64,000 nucleotides of DNA, taken from positions 1,116,001-1,180,000 of the forward strand of contig NZ_JACHGW010000001.1 in the NCBI RefSeq assembly GCF_014202505.1, written 5' to 3'. Shown in pieces: positions 1 to 7,701 of this stretch. Source of the stretch: Armatimonas rosea. Lineage in GTDB: Bacteria > Armatimonadota > Armatimonadia > Armatimonadales > Armatimonadaceae. A program made the position numbers and the translations under genes. Every line of letters starts with the position of its first letter. The stretch's first letter is position 1. Below the pieces are notes generated by a model. That model ran no database searches. It worked only from the letters and a program-made list of their open reading frames with translations, and was not told the DNA's origin.

Positions 1-1
1 C

Positions 2-136
2 AACGAGCCGCGCTTCTCGCCGCGCACCCTCTGGGCGATCGCCGCCGCCTTCGCCGACCGCTCGCCCCTCTCAACCATAACGCGTGGCTTGTTCAAGGCC
101 GTCCGCCAAGAGTGGCGCTGGCTCCGTCAGCGCTGA
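2..136 (+). CDS. C-terminal end of an unidentified protein (cut by window edge)
   Basis: An open frame enters from the left edge and stops with TGA at 134-136, leaving 44 residues. The tail is Ala/Arg/Trp-rich and ends WRWLRQR. It is too short to place in a family. Its last 10 bases overlap the end of the convergent DUF2500-like gene, so the two transcripts collide here. The call rests only on an unbroken frame with ordinary codon use for this genome. Confidence 0.4.
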   Translation, partial: NEPRFSPRTLWAIAAAFADRSPLSTITRGLFKAVRQEWRWLRQR

Positions 137-474
137 GCGTTGGTGTTTCGCTGCGCCTGGGCCTGCGGCTCAAAGCTCAGGACACGTGTCCCCCGCCGGG
201 TGAGCGGCCCCACCTGCCCGACCTGGAGCGCCGAGTAGATCTCCGTGTCCACCGCGAGCTCCTCTTGGAGGCCGCCCTCAAAGGCAAAGGTCACAAAGCA
301 GCCGACCCCATGGTACATCGAGGCAGTACGCTTCTCCATGACGGTCGCGGTGCACCGGATCAGGGGCTTGCGCCACACCCGCAGGTAGCTGGCGATCAGA
401 AAAGTCAGGAGCGCCGTGAGCGCGACACAGCCCAGAAGAATCAGTGAGCCTGTATGGATCGTATTCATGCCCAT
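127..474 (-). CDS. DUF2500-like small membrane protein
   Basis: About 115 residues. One N-terminal membrane helix (residues about 9-31, SLILLGCVALTALLTFLIA) is followed by a small beta-rich soluble domain. The soluble part contains HGVGCFVTFAFEGG and ends GTRVLSFEPQ, which resembles the DUF2500 (YhhM) family: a V-T-F strand, then a Y/E turn, then a G-T-R-x-L-x-F end. The function of that family is unknown. The start may be 474 (MGMNTI) or 468; no ribosome site decides it. It lies 20 bases downstream of the HNH gene on the same strand and may be cotranscribed with it. Confidence 0.65.
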   Translation of the reverse strand: MGMNTIHTGSLILLGCVALTALLTFLIASYLRVWRKPLIRCTATVMEKRTASMYHGVGCFVTFAFEGGLQEELAVDTEIYSALQVGQVGPLTRRGTRVLSFEPQAQAQRNTNAQR

Positions 475-494
475 GAGAGACCCGCAGGGCCCAA

Positions 495-812
495 CTAAGT
501 TGCCGCTCTCTCTGCCGCATGGAGCGCTTGTGCGTACGACGAGCCAATCAAGGCGTAGAGCTGGTCGGGGGAGAAGCCCGGTGCCGCAACTCCTGTCTCC
601 CAGAGCTGCTCGGCGAGCCGGTGGCACAGAGCACAGAGGCTGATGCCGTTCTCTTTGACATAGCCACCGCCGGGCAGGGTCGTGCGGTCGGAGATATGGT
701 GGGCATCCAGCGCGGTATCGCTCCGCCCGCAGACACGGCAGCAGTGGCCATCCCGGGCAAAGACCGCCTCCCGAAACGCTGCCCGCACGGCCTTTTTGTG
801 GTGTTTCCCCAT
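495..812 (-). CDS. HNH endonuclease family protein
   Basis: A 105-residue protein that is little more than one HNH nuclease fold. The N-terminus is basic (GKHHKKAVR). Two zinc knuckles, CRVCG (about residues 25-29) and CALC (about 79-82), flank the LDAHHI core (about 36-41) that supplies the catalytic histidines. HNH proteins cut DNA using one divalent metal ion. No methylase, phage or homing context is nearby, so the target is unknown. A purine-rich GAGAGG lies immediately before the ATG. Confidence 0.8.
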   Translation of the reverse strand: MGKHHKKAVRAAFREAVFARDGHCCRVCGRSDTALDAHHISDRTTLPGGGYVKENGISLCALCHRLAEQLWETGVAAPGFSPDQLYALIGSSYAQALHAAERAAT

Positions 813-832
813 GCCTCTCTATCGCACGAGGG

Positions 833-1909
833 CTAGCCGTCGGCAAGGATGAGGATTATGCGCCCACTGCCCACGGCCCCGCCAAAGCGCGTGAAGCCGC
901 TGTAGCGAAGGGCCTCCTGAACAACCTCCTGGGAAAAGAGGCTGGCAGGCGCACCCGAGAGTCCTAGGATCGCGGCCTGCTTGAGCTTGGTTCCGCGCAT
1001 GCGGAGCGGCCCGAGCGCCATGCTCCCCGTGCGGATCCAGCGCGGCGACGACAGCTTGGTAAACTGGGCGAGCTCGGCGGTGGCGCAGCGGGTGAGGGTG
1101 GCGTCCGGGCTCAGGCTGGAGCCGCTGAGCCGGACGAGCGGCTGACCACTCTCGGTAGCAGAGCGTGCGCCTGCTGGGACGAGGGTGGCGCGCTCGACCC
1201 GCTGCTTCTCGACCGTGAGGCTCACGACACGGCTGCGCTCCAGCGCGGCAAGCCCCGCCTCTCCCCCCAGCTGGGCCAGGGCTGTCTCGCTCAGGACGAG
1301 GGTCTTGTAGCGCGGCTCCGTGAGAGGCAGGACGGTAAGGCGGCGTGTTTTGGCAGCGAAGCGACGCACGCAGCCCTCAAGGCGATTGGGTTCGGGCGGG
1401 AGAAGGGGGAGGGGAGCACGGAGCCGCCGTGCCACTTTCAGCGACGGGGCAGGGTCGCGCATGCCCTCGGGGCCGTGGAGCTCAAAGTGCAGGTGCGGGC
1501 CATCGGCATCCCCGCTATCGCCGACATAGCCGATCAGCTGCCCCTCCCGCACCCGCTCCCCTGGGACGAGATTGGGCGCGAACATGAAATCCAAGTGCGC
1601 CTTGTTGTCGTTGGTGCCCGGGGTATCGTCGTTGAGGTGCGTCCCCAAGCACCCCCAGCCATCCTCGCGGACAATCCAAAAGGTCTGGGGCTTGAAGCCC
1701 AGCACCCCTGCGAACGGTGCGACCACGGGCGAGAGCTTGGGGGCGATCAGGTCACAGCCCGTGTGCCGGTGTGAGCCCCAGTCCTCGTTGTAGCTAGAGC
1801 GCCAGCGCGTGGGGTTGATCACCGGAAAGACCATGGGGATCGTCACCCGCTCCGTGGGCAGGTGCTGCTTGGTGTAGGGGGGGATGGGGGGAAGAAGAGG
1901 CTCAGGCAT
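833..1909 (-). CDS. M23-family metallopeptidase (LytM/peptidoglycan endopeptidase type)
   Basis: A 358-residue protein. The N-terminal half holds an M23 domain: the first zinc motif is H-T-G-C-D in RHTGCDLIAP, and the second is the HLHFE motif after GDSGDADGP. M23 enzymes cleave peptide cross-bridges in peptidoglycan. The roughly 190-residue C-terminal half is not recognised. There is no clear signal peptide from the ATG at 1909. An upstream ATG at 2002 would overlap the divergent apbE gene, so 1909 is preferred. It is divergent from apbE across 61 bases. The domain call is firm; the substrate and export route are open. Confidence 0.8.
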   Translation of the reverse strand: MPEPLLPPIPPYTKQHLPTERVTIPMVFPVINPTRWRSSYNEDWGSHRHTGCDLIAPKLSPVVAPFAGVLGFKPQTFWIVREDGWGCLGTHLNDDTPGTNDNKAHLDFMFAPNLVPGERVREGQLIGYVGDSGDADGPHLHFELHGPEGMRDPAPSLKVARRLRAPLPLLPPEPNRLEGCVRRFAAKTRRLTVLPLTEPRYKTLVLSETALAQLGGEAGLAALERSRVVSLTVEKQRVERATLVPAGARSATESGQPLVRLSGSSLSPDATLTRCATAELAQFTKLSSPRWIRTGSMALGPLRMRGTKLKQAAILGLSGAPASLFSQEVVQEALRYSGFTRFGGAVGSGRIILILADG

Positions 1910-1958
1910 AAGAAGGCAACAGAGAAAGGGTGTCCGTATTGTACCGCTTTGAAGGGGG

Positions 1959-1964
1959 TACAAT
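1959..1964 (+). promoter_or_regulatory. -10 box (TACAAT) for apbE, leaderless arrangement
   Basis: TACAAT ends exactly 6 bases before the apbE ATG at 1971. The gap is CCCCCC and leaves no room for a Shine-Dalgarno site. No good -35 hexamer is visible. Confidence 0.65.
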
Positions 1965-1970
1965 CCCCCC

Positions 1971-2816
1971 ATGAAGACCGTTCTGCTCGCGACCGAGGCC
2001 ATGCGCTGCCGCTTTGAGCTCGTGCTGGAGGGCGACTCGGAGGAGCGCTTGGTCGCGGCGGGCGAGGAGGCTCTGGCGGAGATCGAGGCGGTCGAGCGTC
2101 AGCTCTCTGCCTACGACCCCGAGAGCGAGCTCTGGGCGGTCAATGCACTGGCAGGGAAGGGGCCGGTGCGGGTTCGTCCCACGACCCTGGCGTTTCTGGA
2201 GGAGGCCCGCGCGCTGACCGAGCAGACCGCGGGGGCGTTTGACCCGACAATTGGGGCTCTGATCGCGCTCTGGCGTGGCAGCGAGGAGCCCACGGACGAG
2301 AGCGTCGCCCAGGCGCTCGCACGGACGGGATGGCAAGGGGTCCTGCTCGACCACGAGACCAACTCGATCACACTCGCGCGGGAGGGGCTTCGGCTCGACC
2401 CGGGGGCGATTGGAAAAGGCTGGGCACTGGACCGTGCCCGCGATATCCTGGAAGAGGCCGGAGTGACACGGGCACTGCTGCATGGCGGGACATCGTCGGT
2501 CGTGGCGCTGGGAGAGGGCTGGAAGGTGCAGATTGGGGGAGGACCGACCCTGACCCTGAGCAACCAGAGCCTAGGAGTCTCGGCACCGTCGGGGCGGTGG
2601 GCGGTCTTTGGAGAGCGGCGCTACGGCCACGTCCTCGATCCCCGCACGGGCTGGCCGGTCGGGGCCCGTGCCTGGGCCGCGGTAATCGCCCCCACTGCGA
2701 CACAGGCCGATGCGCTCTCGACTGCTCTCTTGGTGCGTGGCGAGGGAGCCTGGCCCGGCTGTCACACGTTTCTGCCCGAAGACGTTACTTTAGGCAACAC
2801 AGGAGAGATGAAATGA
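1971..2816 (+). CDS. apbE: FAD:protein FMN transferase (ApbE family)
   Basis: A 281-residue ApbE/flavin transferase. The family moves FMN from FAD onto a Thr/Ser of target proteins such as Rnf/Nqr subunits. Motifs visible are AFDPTIGAL (89-97), the hallmark LDPGAIGKGWALD (142-154), HGGTSS (171-176), GHVLDPRTG (219-227) and ADALST (246-251), the metal-site region. It lacks the signal peptide or lipobox that many ApbE proteins carry, so it may act in the cytoplasm. Its stop overlaps the start of the downstream lipoprotein gene (ATGAAATGA), so the two are translationally coupled. No obvious flavoprotein acceptor is encoded nearby. Confidence 0.88.
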   Translation: MKTVLLATEAMRCRFELVLEGDSEERLVAAGEEALAEIEAVERQLSAYDPESELWAVNALAGKGPVRVRPTTLAFLEEARALTEQTAGAFDPTIGALIALWRGSEEPTDESVAQALARTGWQGVLLDHETNSITLAREGLRLDPGAIGKGWALDRARDILEEAGVTRALLHGGTSSVVALGEGWKVQIGGGPTLTLSNQSLGVSAPSGRWAVFGERRYGHVLDPRTGWPVGARAWAAVIAPTATQADALSTALLVRGEGAWPGCHTFLPEDVTLGNTGEMK

Positions 2817-3778
2817 AGATGCGAATGCGGGCAGCGGTGGCGCTGCTAGGACTGACAACACTGGCTCTAGCGGGCTGTGGCGGTGGTGGGGGGACCACGA
2901 AGGAGAGTGGCGGTGGGTCGGGCGATCCGGCGGCGGGCTTCCGGGTGGTCTACACCCGCAATGGCGATATCTACCGGATGAACGGCGATGGCACCAATGT
3001 CCAGCAACTCACCAACACGAGCGCCTTCGACTTCCAGCCGACCCTCTCGGCGGACCGTCAGTGGATTATCTTCACGTCGGACCGGGCCGCGACCTACAGC
3101 AAGCAGTACCGGCTCTTTCTGATGCGCACCGATGGCACGCAGCTGGAGCAGCTCACCGAGAGCGCGGGCTTTGAGGCCGATCCGGCCTACTCCCCCGACG
3201 GCACCCGAGTGGCGTTTGTGAGCAACCGGGATGGCAACGATGAGATCTACGTGATGATCTTGGCAACGGGGGAGGTAAAGCGGCTGACCAACACCGCGGC
3301 GGCGGAGCAGACCCCCGCATGGTCCGCGGATAGCTCCCGGCTTGTCTTCGCCGCCACTCCGACCTCGACGGAGAACACGGATATCTACTCCATCCGCGCC
3401 TCCGACGGCGGCGATCTCGTTCGGCTCACCCAGAATGTCGCGACAGATGACTCCCCGAGCTTCTCCCCCGATGGCCGCTGGGTTGCCTTTGCGTCGAATC
3501 GGGACGGAGGCAAGTTCAAGATCTTCCAGGTGCGCACCGATGGCTCGGGCGATCTGCAGCAGCTCACCAGTGGTGGTAGCGGTGAGGATGGCTTCCCGGT
3601 CTATACCCCCGATGGTGCGTTCCTGATGTTCGATAGCGATCGGGATGTGGACTCGGATATCTACCGGCTGAACTTGAGCACGGGCCAGACCACCCGCCTG
3701 AGCAACTCCTACGACCCCGAGACCAACCCGGATACCCGGGCGGTGAAGCGAGGACGACAGCTACGCAGCAAGCGCTAG
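2813..3778 (+). CDS. Lipoprotein with TolB-like PD40 beta-propeller repeats
   Basis: A 321-residue lipoprotein. The signal ends in lipobox LALAGC with the lipidated Cys at residue 22, followed by a Gly/Ser spacer. About six PD40/WD40-like repeats then form a likely six-bladed propeller. Each carries the typical signature, such as YSPDGTRVAFVSNRDGN or FSPDGRWVAFASNRDGG, followed by IY and QLT. This matches the C-terminal propeller of TolB, without its N-terminal domain. The ATG at 2813 overlaps the apbE stop by 4 bases and has an AGGAGA site at 2801-2806. Likely attached to the inner or outer membrane; the binding partner is unknown. Confidence 0.85.
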   Translation: MKMRMRAAVALLGLTTLALAGCGGGGGTTKESGGGSGDPAAGFRVVYTRNGDIYRMNGDGTNVQQLTNTSAFDFQPTLSADRQWIIFTSDRAATYSKQYRLFLMRTDGTQLEQLTESAGFEADPAYSPDGTRVAFVSNRDGNDEIYVMILATGEVKRLTNTAAAEQTPAWSADSSRLVFAATPTSTENTDIYSIRASDGGDLVRLTQNVATDDSPSFSPDGRWVAFASNRDGGKFKIFQVRTDGSGDLQQLTSGGSGEDGFPVYTPDGAFLMFDSDRDVDSDIYRLNLSTGQTTRLSNSYDPETNPDTRAVKRGRQLRSKR

Positions 3779-3794
3779 CGCTCTTTTAAGTGGT

Positions 3795-3830
3795 GGGAAA
3801 ACCCAAAGAATTACTGGGTTTTTCCCCCTG
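3795..3830 (+). terminator. Intrinsic terminator after the apbE-lipoprotein operon
   Basis: GGGAAAACCCA at 3795-3805 pairs with TGGGTTTTTCCC at 3815-3826, with one bulged T. It lies 16 bases after the lipoprotein stop. The U-run lies partly within the stem, so strength is moderate. Confidence 0.6.
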
Positions 3831-3932
3831 AAGAATAAGCGTAGAGATTTCCATAATTCTTATGTATCCCAGTCCTGTGGGAGAACTAATCGGAGGAGCC
3901 CTGAAACACTCCCCGAGCCATTAGGAGAAAAA

Positions 3933-4298
3933 ATGAAATCTCTTCGCCGCGCGTTTACGCTTGTTGAAATTATGATCGTTGTCCTGATTATCGGTATCCT
4001 GGTCGCGATCGCTGTCCCCAACTTTGTCCGTGCTCGTGAGTCCGCTCGTGCTCGTGCTTGTGTTGCCAACCTGAAGCAGATCGACTCCGCCAAGGAGCAG
4101 TACGCCATGGACTACAAGCTGGCACAGGGCTCCACCATGCCCGCTCTGTCCGTGCTCTGTGGCGCGGGTACCACCACCTACATCAAGGGCGGTACTCCCA
4201 CCTGTGCATCGAGCGGCACCTACACGATCGGCAACCTGGGCACCGACCCCACCTGCTCCATCGGTACGGCCGCTGCCGTCGCTCACGTCCTGCCGTAG
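3933..4298 (+). CDS. Type IV prepilin-like protein (N-terminal methylation domain)
   Basis: A 121-residue prepilin with a short basic leader, MKSLRRA, then FTLVEIMIVVLIIGILVAIA. The conserved Phe+1 and Glu+5 of mature pilins are present. The residue before the cleavage site is Ala, not the usual Gly. The hydrophobic helix (about residues 8-30) is followed by a small globular domain with three later cysteines, which could form a disulfide loop. An AGGAGA site lies at 3923-3928. The gene is monocistronic between two terminators and about 40 kb from the pil operon. It could be the major pilin or a pseudopilin; the sequence does not say which. Confidence 0.88.
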   Translation: MKSLRRAFTLVEIMIVVLIIGILVAIAVPNFVRARESARARACVANLKQIDSAKEQYAMDYKLAQGSTMPALSVLCGAGTTTYIKGGTPTCASSGTYTIGNLGTDPTCSIGTAAAVAHVLP

Positions 4299-4317
4299 GT
4301 TTTATCGAGCTAAGTAA

Positions 4318-4350
4318 GGGGCGGCGAGACTTCGGTTTCGCCGCCCTTTG
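4318..4350 (+). terminator. Intrinsic terminator after the prepilin gene
   Basis: GGGCGGCGA at 4318-4326 pairs with TCGCCGCCC at 4338-4346, followed by TTTGT. The stem has nine G/C-rich pairs with an 11-base loop, 20 bases past the stop. Confidence 0.75.
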
Positions 4351-4358
4351 TCGTATGG

Positions 4359-4364
4359 TATCCT
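4359..4364 (+). promoter_or_regulatory. -10 box (TATCCT) for asnS, leaderless arrangement
   Basis: TATCCT ends 6 bases before the asnS ATG (gap GAGCCC). It lies immediately after the prepilin terminator, so asnS must start its own transcript here. Confidence 0.5.
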
Positions 4365-4370
4365 GAGCCC

Positions 4371-5756
4371 ATGGTAGAACCTGGGCAGTATCTTCGTGAT
4401 CTCTTCACCCAGCCCGTCGGCAGCGCTGTCGTCGCCCGTGGCTGGGTTAAAACCGTCCGCTCTGGCAAGGGAGTCTCTTTTATTCAGCTCTCCGACGGTT
4501 CCTGTTTTGCAGACCTCCAAGTGGTCGCCGACCCGAGCGTGGTTCCTGAGGGCGTGACCACGGGGGCCTGTCTTTCGATTGCAGGAGAGCTGGTCGCCTC
4601 GCCGGGCTCGGGACAGGCCGTGGAGCTTCAGGCAAAGGAGATTACCGTCCTTGGCCCCGCCGACTCCGCCACCTACCCGCTGCAGCCCAAGCGCCACACC
4701 TTTGAGTTTCTGCGCGAGCAGGCCCACCTGCGTGTCCGCTCCAACACCTTTGGCGCAGTCTTCCGGGTACGCAACGCGGTCTCCTGGGCGATCCATAAGT
4801 TCTTCCAAGAGCGCGGCTTCCTCTATGTCCACACCCCGATCATCACCACGAGCGATGCCGAGGGGGCGGGCGCGATGTTTGGGGTCACCACACTAGACCT
4901 GCAGAACCTCCCCCGCACCGAGGCGGGCGGCATCGACTTCAAAGAGGACTTCTTTGGCAAGCAAGCGCACCTGACGGTCTCGGGGCAGCTGGAGGCGGAG
5001 ATCTTTGCGCTGGCCTTCACCAACTGCTACACCTTTGGCCCGACGTTTCGAGCGGAGAACTCCAACACCCCGCGCCACCTCGCCGAGTTCTGGATGATCG
5101 AGCCCGAGATGGCCTTCTGTGACCTGGAAGGCAACAAAGCCCTCGCCGAGGCGTTTCTAAAGTACGTCATCCAGCACGTCCTCGATACCTGCGCCGCCGA
5201 TCTGGAGTTCTTCACTAAGCGCATCGACGAGAATGTCCTGCCGACTCTGGAGAAAGTGGCGACGAGCACCTTTGCCCAAGTTACTTACACCGAGGCGATC
5301 CAGCAGCTTGAAAAAGCCGCCAAGAGCCACAAGTTCGAGTTTCCCGTCTTCTGGGGCTGTGATCTCCAGTCCGAGCACGAGCGCTACCTGACCGACGAGG
5401 TCTTCCAGCGCCCTGTGATTGTCACGGACTACCCCAAGGAGATCAAGGCGTTCTACATGCGCCTCAACGACGATGAAAAAACGGTCCGGGCGATGGACGT
5501 GCTCGCGCCGCGGATTGGGGAGATTATCGGGGGGAGCCAGCGCGAGGAGCGCTACGATGTACTGATCGACAAGATCCGCAAGCAGGAGCTCCCCGAGGAG
5601 GCCTACTGGTGGTACCTGGAGCTGCGCAAGTACGGCTCCGCACCCCACGCGGGCTTTGGGCTCGGGCTAGAGCGCTTGGTGCTCTACCTCACGGGAATGA
5701 AGAACATCCGCGATGTGATCCCCTTCCCACGAACCCCCGGTAGCGCGGACTTCTAA
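4371..5756 (+). CDS. asnS: Asparagine--tRNA ligase
   Basis: A 461-residue class IIb aminoacyl-tRNA synthetase that charges tRNA-Asn with asparagine in the cytoplasm. The N-terminal OB anticodon-binding fold covers about residues 20-95 ([20 protein letters not shown]). The catalytic core includes motif 2 at 226-240 ([15 protein letters not shown]) and motif 3 at about 428-437 ([10 protein letters not shown]). The length is normal for bacterial AsnRS, and [20 protein letters not shown] favours Asn over Asp enzymes. It heads a tightly packed run (gaps of 4 and 2 bases, then an overlap) with a hypothetical gene, a phosphatase and nanE. Confidence 0.97.
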   Translation: MVEPGQYLRDLFTQPVGSAVVARGWVKTVRSGKGVSFIQLSDGSCFADLQVVADPSVVPEGVTTGACLSIAGELVASPGSGQAVELQAKEITVLGPADSATYPLQPKRHTFEFLREQAHLRVRSNTFGAVFRVRNAVSWAIHKFFQERGFLYVHTPIITTSDAEGAGAMFGVTTLDLQNLPRTEAGGIDFKEDFFGKQAHLTVSGQLEAEIFALAFTNCYTFGPTFRAENSNTPRHLAEFWMIEPEMAFCDLEGNKALAEAFLKYVIQHVLDTCAADLEFFTKRIDENVLPTLEKVATSTFAQVTYTEAIQQLEKAAKSHKFEFPVFWGCDLQSEHERYLTDEVFQRPVIVTDYPKEIKAFYMRLNDDEKTVRAMDVLAPRIGEIIGGSQREERYDVLIDKIRKQELPEEAYWWYLELRKYGSAPHAGFGLGLERLVLYLTGMKNIRDVIPFPRTPGSADF

Positions 5757-5760
5757 GCCC

Positions 5761-6336
5761 ATGCAGACCCTCATCCGCAGCGTGAGCTTCCAGTTCTTGC
5801 TCCCCTCAAAGTTTGTCGCGGAGCTGAAGAAGCCCCAGGGGATCAATGTGCTCCTCCCCGACGATAAAAAGATGCGGCTGACGGTCCAGGGGGAGAAAGA
5901 GGCGGTGGAGCTCGTGGCACAGCTCGCCAAGCTGGCTGATGTTCGCCCGCTGCGCTACCAGCTTGAGCTGCTTCTGGTGCGCTTGGGGCCGGGCAGTCGC
6001 CGCGAGGTGCTGGAGAAGAAGACCTTGCTGCTGACCAATAAAGAAGCACTGGCGGTAAACCTGGGCAACGGGGCCTGCGAGCTGGCAGGCACGCTCCATG
6101 GGAGCCCGAGCGAGGTCCAGCTGGTCTTTGAAGCGAAGGCGTTTCGGGTGGGAGGAGGGCGGCGCGTGGGGACGGAGTCGGTGCAGTCGACACGGCGTGT
6201 GCCCTTTGGCAAGCCGCTGGTTGTCGCCCGCTTCTCGGACCCCGCCACGGGGCCGCGCCAGGATAAGAAACCCACCCCCATCTCCCTGGTGGTCGAGGCC
6301 AGTGCCAGCGAGGCGACCGGGCGCCCTGAGCGCTAA
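5761..6336 (+). CDS. Hypothetical protein with a secretin N-domain-like segment
   Basis: A 191-residue protein with no confident family. Residues 35-75 (LTVQGEKEAVELVAQLAKLADVRP then YQLELLLVRLG) read like the short alpha/beta domains (N1/secretin-associated) in front of type II/IV secretins: a strand, helix EAVELVAQLAKLAD, then a strand L-E-L-L-L-V. No secretin channel domain follows. The C-terminal third is basic and Gly/Pro-rich. There is no signal peptide. It starts 4 bases after asnS, so it is almost certainly cotranscribed. The secretin resemblance is my inference from pattern only. Confidence 0.6.
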   Translation: MQTLIRSVSFQFLLPSKFVAELKKPQGINVLLPDDKKMRLTVQGEKEAVELVAQLAKLADVRPLRYQLELLLVRLGPGSRREVLEKKTLLLTNKEALAVNLGNGACELAGTLHGSPSEVQLVFEAKAFRVGGGRRVGTESVQSTRRVPFGKPLVVARFSDPATGPRQDKKPTPISLVVEASASEATGRPER

Positions 6337-6338
6337 CC

Positions 6339-7010
6339 GTGTTTACGATCGCCACGCGGCAGGCCAGCTACCGAGCGGAGTCTGAGGACCGGGCGCTGGT
6401 ACTCCAGGCAACCCCACAGGCGCTCGTCCTCGCACTTGCAGATGGAGTCGGGGGCCAGCCCGGAGGCGGGGAGGCAGCCCAGCTTGCAATCGAGACGGTC
6501 GAGCTGGAGGGAGCGGCGCTGATCCGACGTGAGGCGCGCTACTGGCGTGGGCTGGTGCAGGCGCTCGACGATGCCCTCGCGGCCCATCCTGAGGCCGGAC
6601 AGACCACTCTGATCGCGCTCTGCCTGACGGCGCACAAGATCCTCGGAGCCTCGGTGGGCGACTCCGAGGCCTGGTGGATCACCGCCGCGGGCCACTTTGC
6701 CCTCACCGAGGCACAGAAGCGCAAGCCCTATCTCGGAACCGGAGCCGCCGAGCCGGTCGCCTTCACCCTCCCGCTCACCGAGCCGGGGACCCTCTTGCTT
6801 GCCAGCGATGGCCTCTTTAAGTACGCCGACCCTCTCGCCATCACGGAAGCGGTTCGCACCGCCGTGTCGGTCGAAGACGCTGCCACGGCGCTGGAGACGC
6901 TCGCCTCCGCCCCCGCGGGGCGCTTCTACGATGACCTGGCGCTGGTGCTGGTTCGAGTTGATACAATAGCGCCGTGGATAAGATTTTTGAATCGCTTCAA
7001 GGCGGGCTGA
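6339..7010 (+). CDS. PP2C-like serine/threonine phosphatase
   Basis: A 223-residue PPM/PP2C-type phosphatase domain without extra modules. Visible motifs: early acidic SED (15-17), LADGVGGQPGG (33-43) holding a metal-binding Asp, GDSEAWW near residue 108, LLASDGLFKY near residue 151 and the final DDLALVLVR. These enzymes remove phosphate from Ser/Thr of proteins using Mn/Mg. No partner kinase is in the window. The start is GTG at 6339, 2 bases after the previous stop. The last 37 bases overlap nanE, and the nanE promoter is embedded in this gene. Confidence 0.82.
   Translation: MFTIATRQASYRAESEDRALVLQATPQALVLALADGVGGQPGGGEAAQLAIETVELEGAALIRREARYWRGLVQALDDALAAHPEAGQTTLIALCLTAHKILGASVGDSEAWWITAAGHFALTEAQKRKPYLGTGAAEPVAFTLPLTEPGTLLLASDGLFKYADPLAITEAVRTAVSVEDAATALETLASAPAGRFYDDLALVLVRVDTIAPWIRFLNRFKAG
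6962..6967 (+). promoter_or_regulatory. -10 box (TACAAT) for nanE inside the PP2C gene
   Basis: TACAAT ends 6 bases before the nanE GTG at 6974 (gap AGCGCC). It sits within the last 50 bases of the phosphatase coding region and gives nanE its own leaderless start. Confidence 0.6.
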
Positions 7011-7657
7011 TCGTCTCCTGCCAGGCACTCGAGGGGGAGCCGCTGTTTGGCTCGGAGATAATGGCAAAGCTCGCGCGCGCTGCAAAGCTCGGTGGCGCTG
7101 TTGGGATCCGCGCAAACACGCCGGTCGATATCGCCGCGATCAAGGCTGAGGTGCCTGAGCTGCCGCTGTTTGGCCTCTGGAAGGTCGTGGTACCCGGCTT
7201 CGACGAGGTCTACATCACGCCACGGCTCCGCGAGGCCGTTGCCGTGGCGGAGGCGGGCGCGGAGATTATCGCGATAGATGCCACGCTTCGTCCCCACCCC
7301 GAGGGCACGACCGCGGAGCTGATCCAGGCGATCAAGCACACGACGGGCCGCCTTGTGTTGGCCGATATCGACAACGAGGCCGCCGCACTTGCCGCGATCG
7401 AGGCGGGCGCTGATGCGATCTCCACGACGCTCTCCGGCTACACCCCGGATTCTCCTCAGTTCCCCGGCCCCGATCTGGAGCTGGTCGCGCGGCTGGCGGC
7501 CCGCAAGCTCCCCGTGCCGCTCTTCGCCGAGGGGCGGATTCACTCTCCGGAGGACGCCCGTGCGGCTCTGGATGCGGGGGCATTTGCGGTGATCGTGGGG
7601 GGCGCGATCACCCGCCCGGCGCAGATCACCGAGCGCTTCGCTCGGGCACTGAGATAA
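6974..7657 (+). CDS. nanE: N-acetylmannosamine-6-phosphate 2-epimerase
   Basis: A 227-residue TIM-barrel epimerase converting ManNAc-6-phosphate to GlcNAc-6-phosphate in sialic acid/amino sugar use. Family markers: GGLIVSCQA at the N-terminus, GLWKV with the likely catalytic Lys70, IDAT (101-104) followed by RP, DISN-like DIDN (131-134), the TTLSGYT loop (151-157) and FAEGRI with Glu186. The GTG start overlaps the upstream phosphatase by 37 bases. No nanA or nanK is beside it. A ROK-like gene, the family that includes NanK, is cut at the far right edge but is unlikely to be linked. Confidence 0.93.
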   Translation: MDKIFESLQGGLIVSCQALEGEPLFGSEIMAKLARAAKLGGAVGIRANTPVDIAAIKAEVPELPLFGLWKVVVPGFDEVYITPRLREAVAVAEAGAEIIAIDATLRPHPEGTTAELIQAIKHTTGRLVLADIDNEAAALAAIEAGADAISTTLSGYTPDSPQFPGPDLELVARLAARKLPVPLFAEGRIHSPEDARAALDAGAFAVIVGGAITRPAQITERFARALR

Positions 7658-7692
7658 AAAAAGCCCGCCGGACTGGCGGGCTTCTCTTTTTA
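7657..7692. terminator. Bidirectional intrinsic terminator between nanE and the sigma factor gene
   Basis: AAGCCCGCC at 7661-7669 pairs with GGCGGGCTT at 7675-7683. It is preceded by a run of A and followed by TCTCTTTTTATT, so it can stop transcripts from both convergent genes. Confidence 0.85.
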
Positions 7693-7701
7693 TTCTGTTG
7701 C

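Noticed and set aside
127-846. A 239-codon minus-strand open frame spanning both the DUF2500-like and HNH genes
   Set aside because: Its first half is the HNH gene read out of frame. The real protein starts at 474 or 468, where a membrane helix begins.
2330-2812. Plus-strand extension of the PD40 lipoprotein upstream into apbE
   Set aside because: It is apbE read in another frame. The lipoprotein signal starts at 2813 with AGGAGA upstream.
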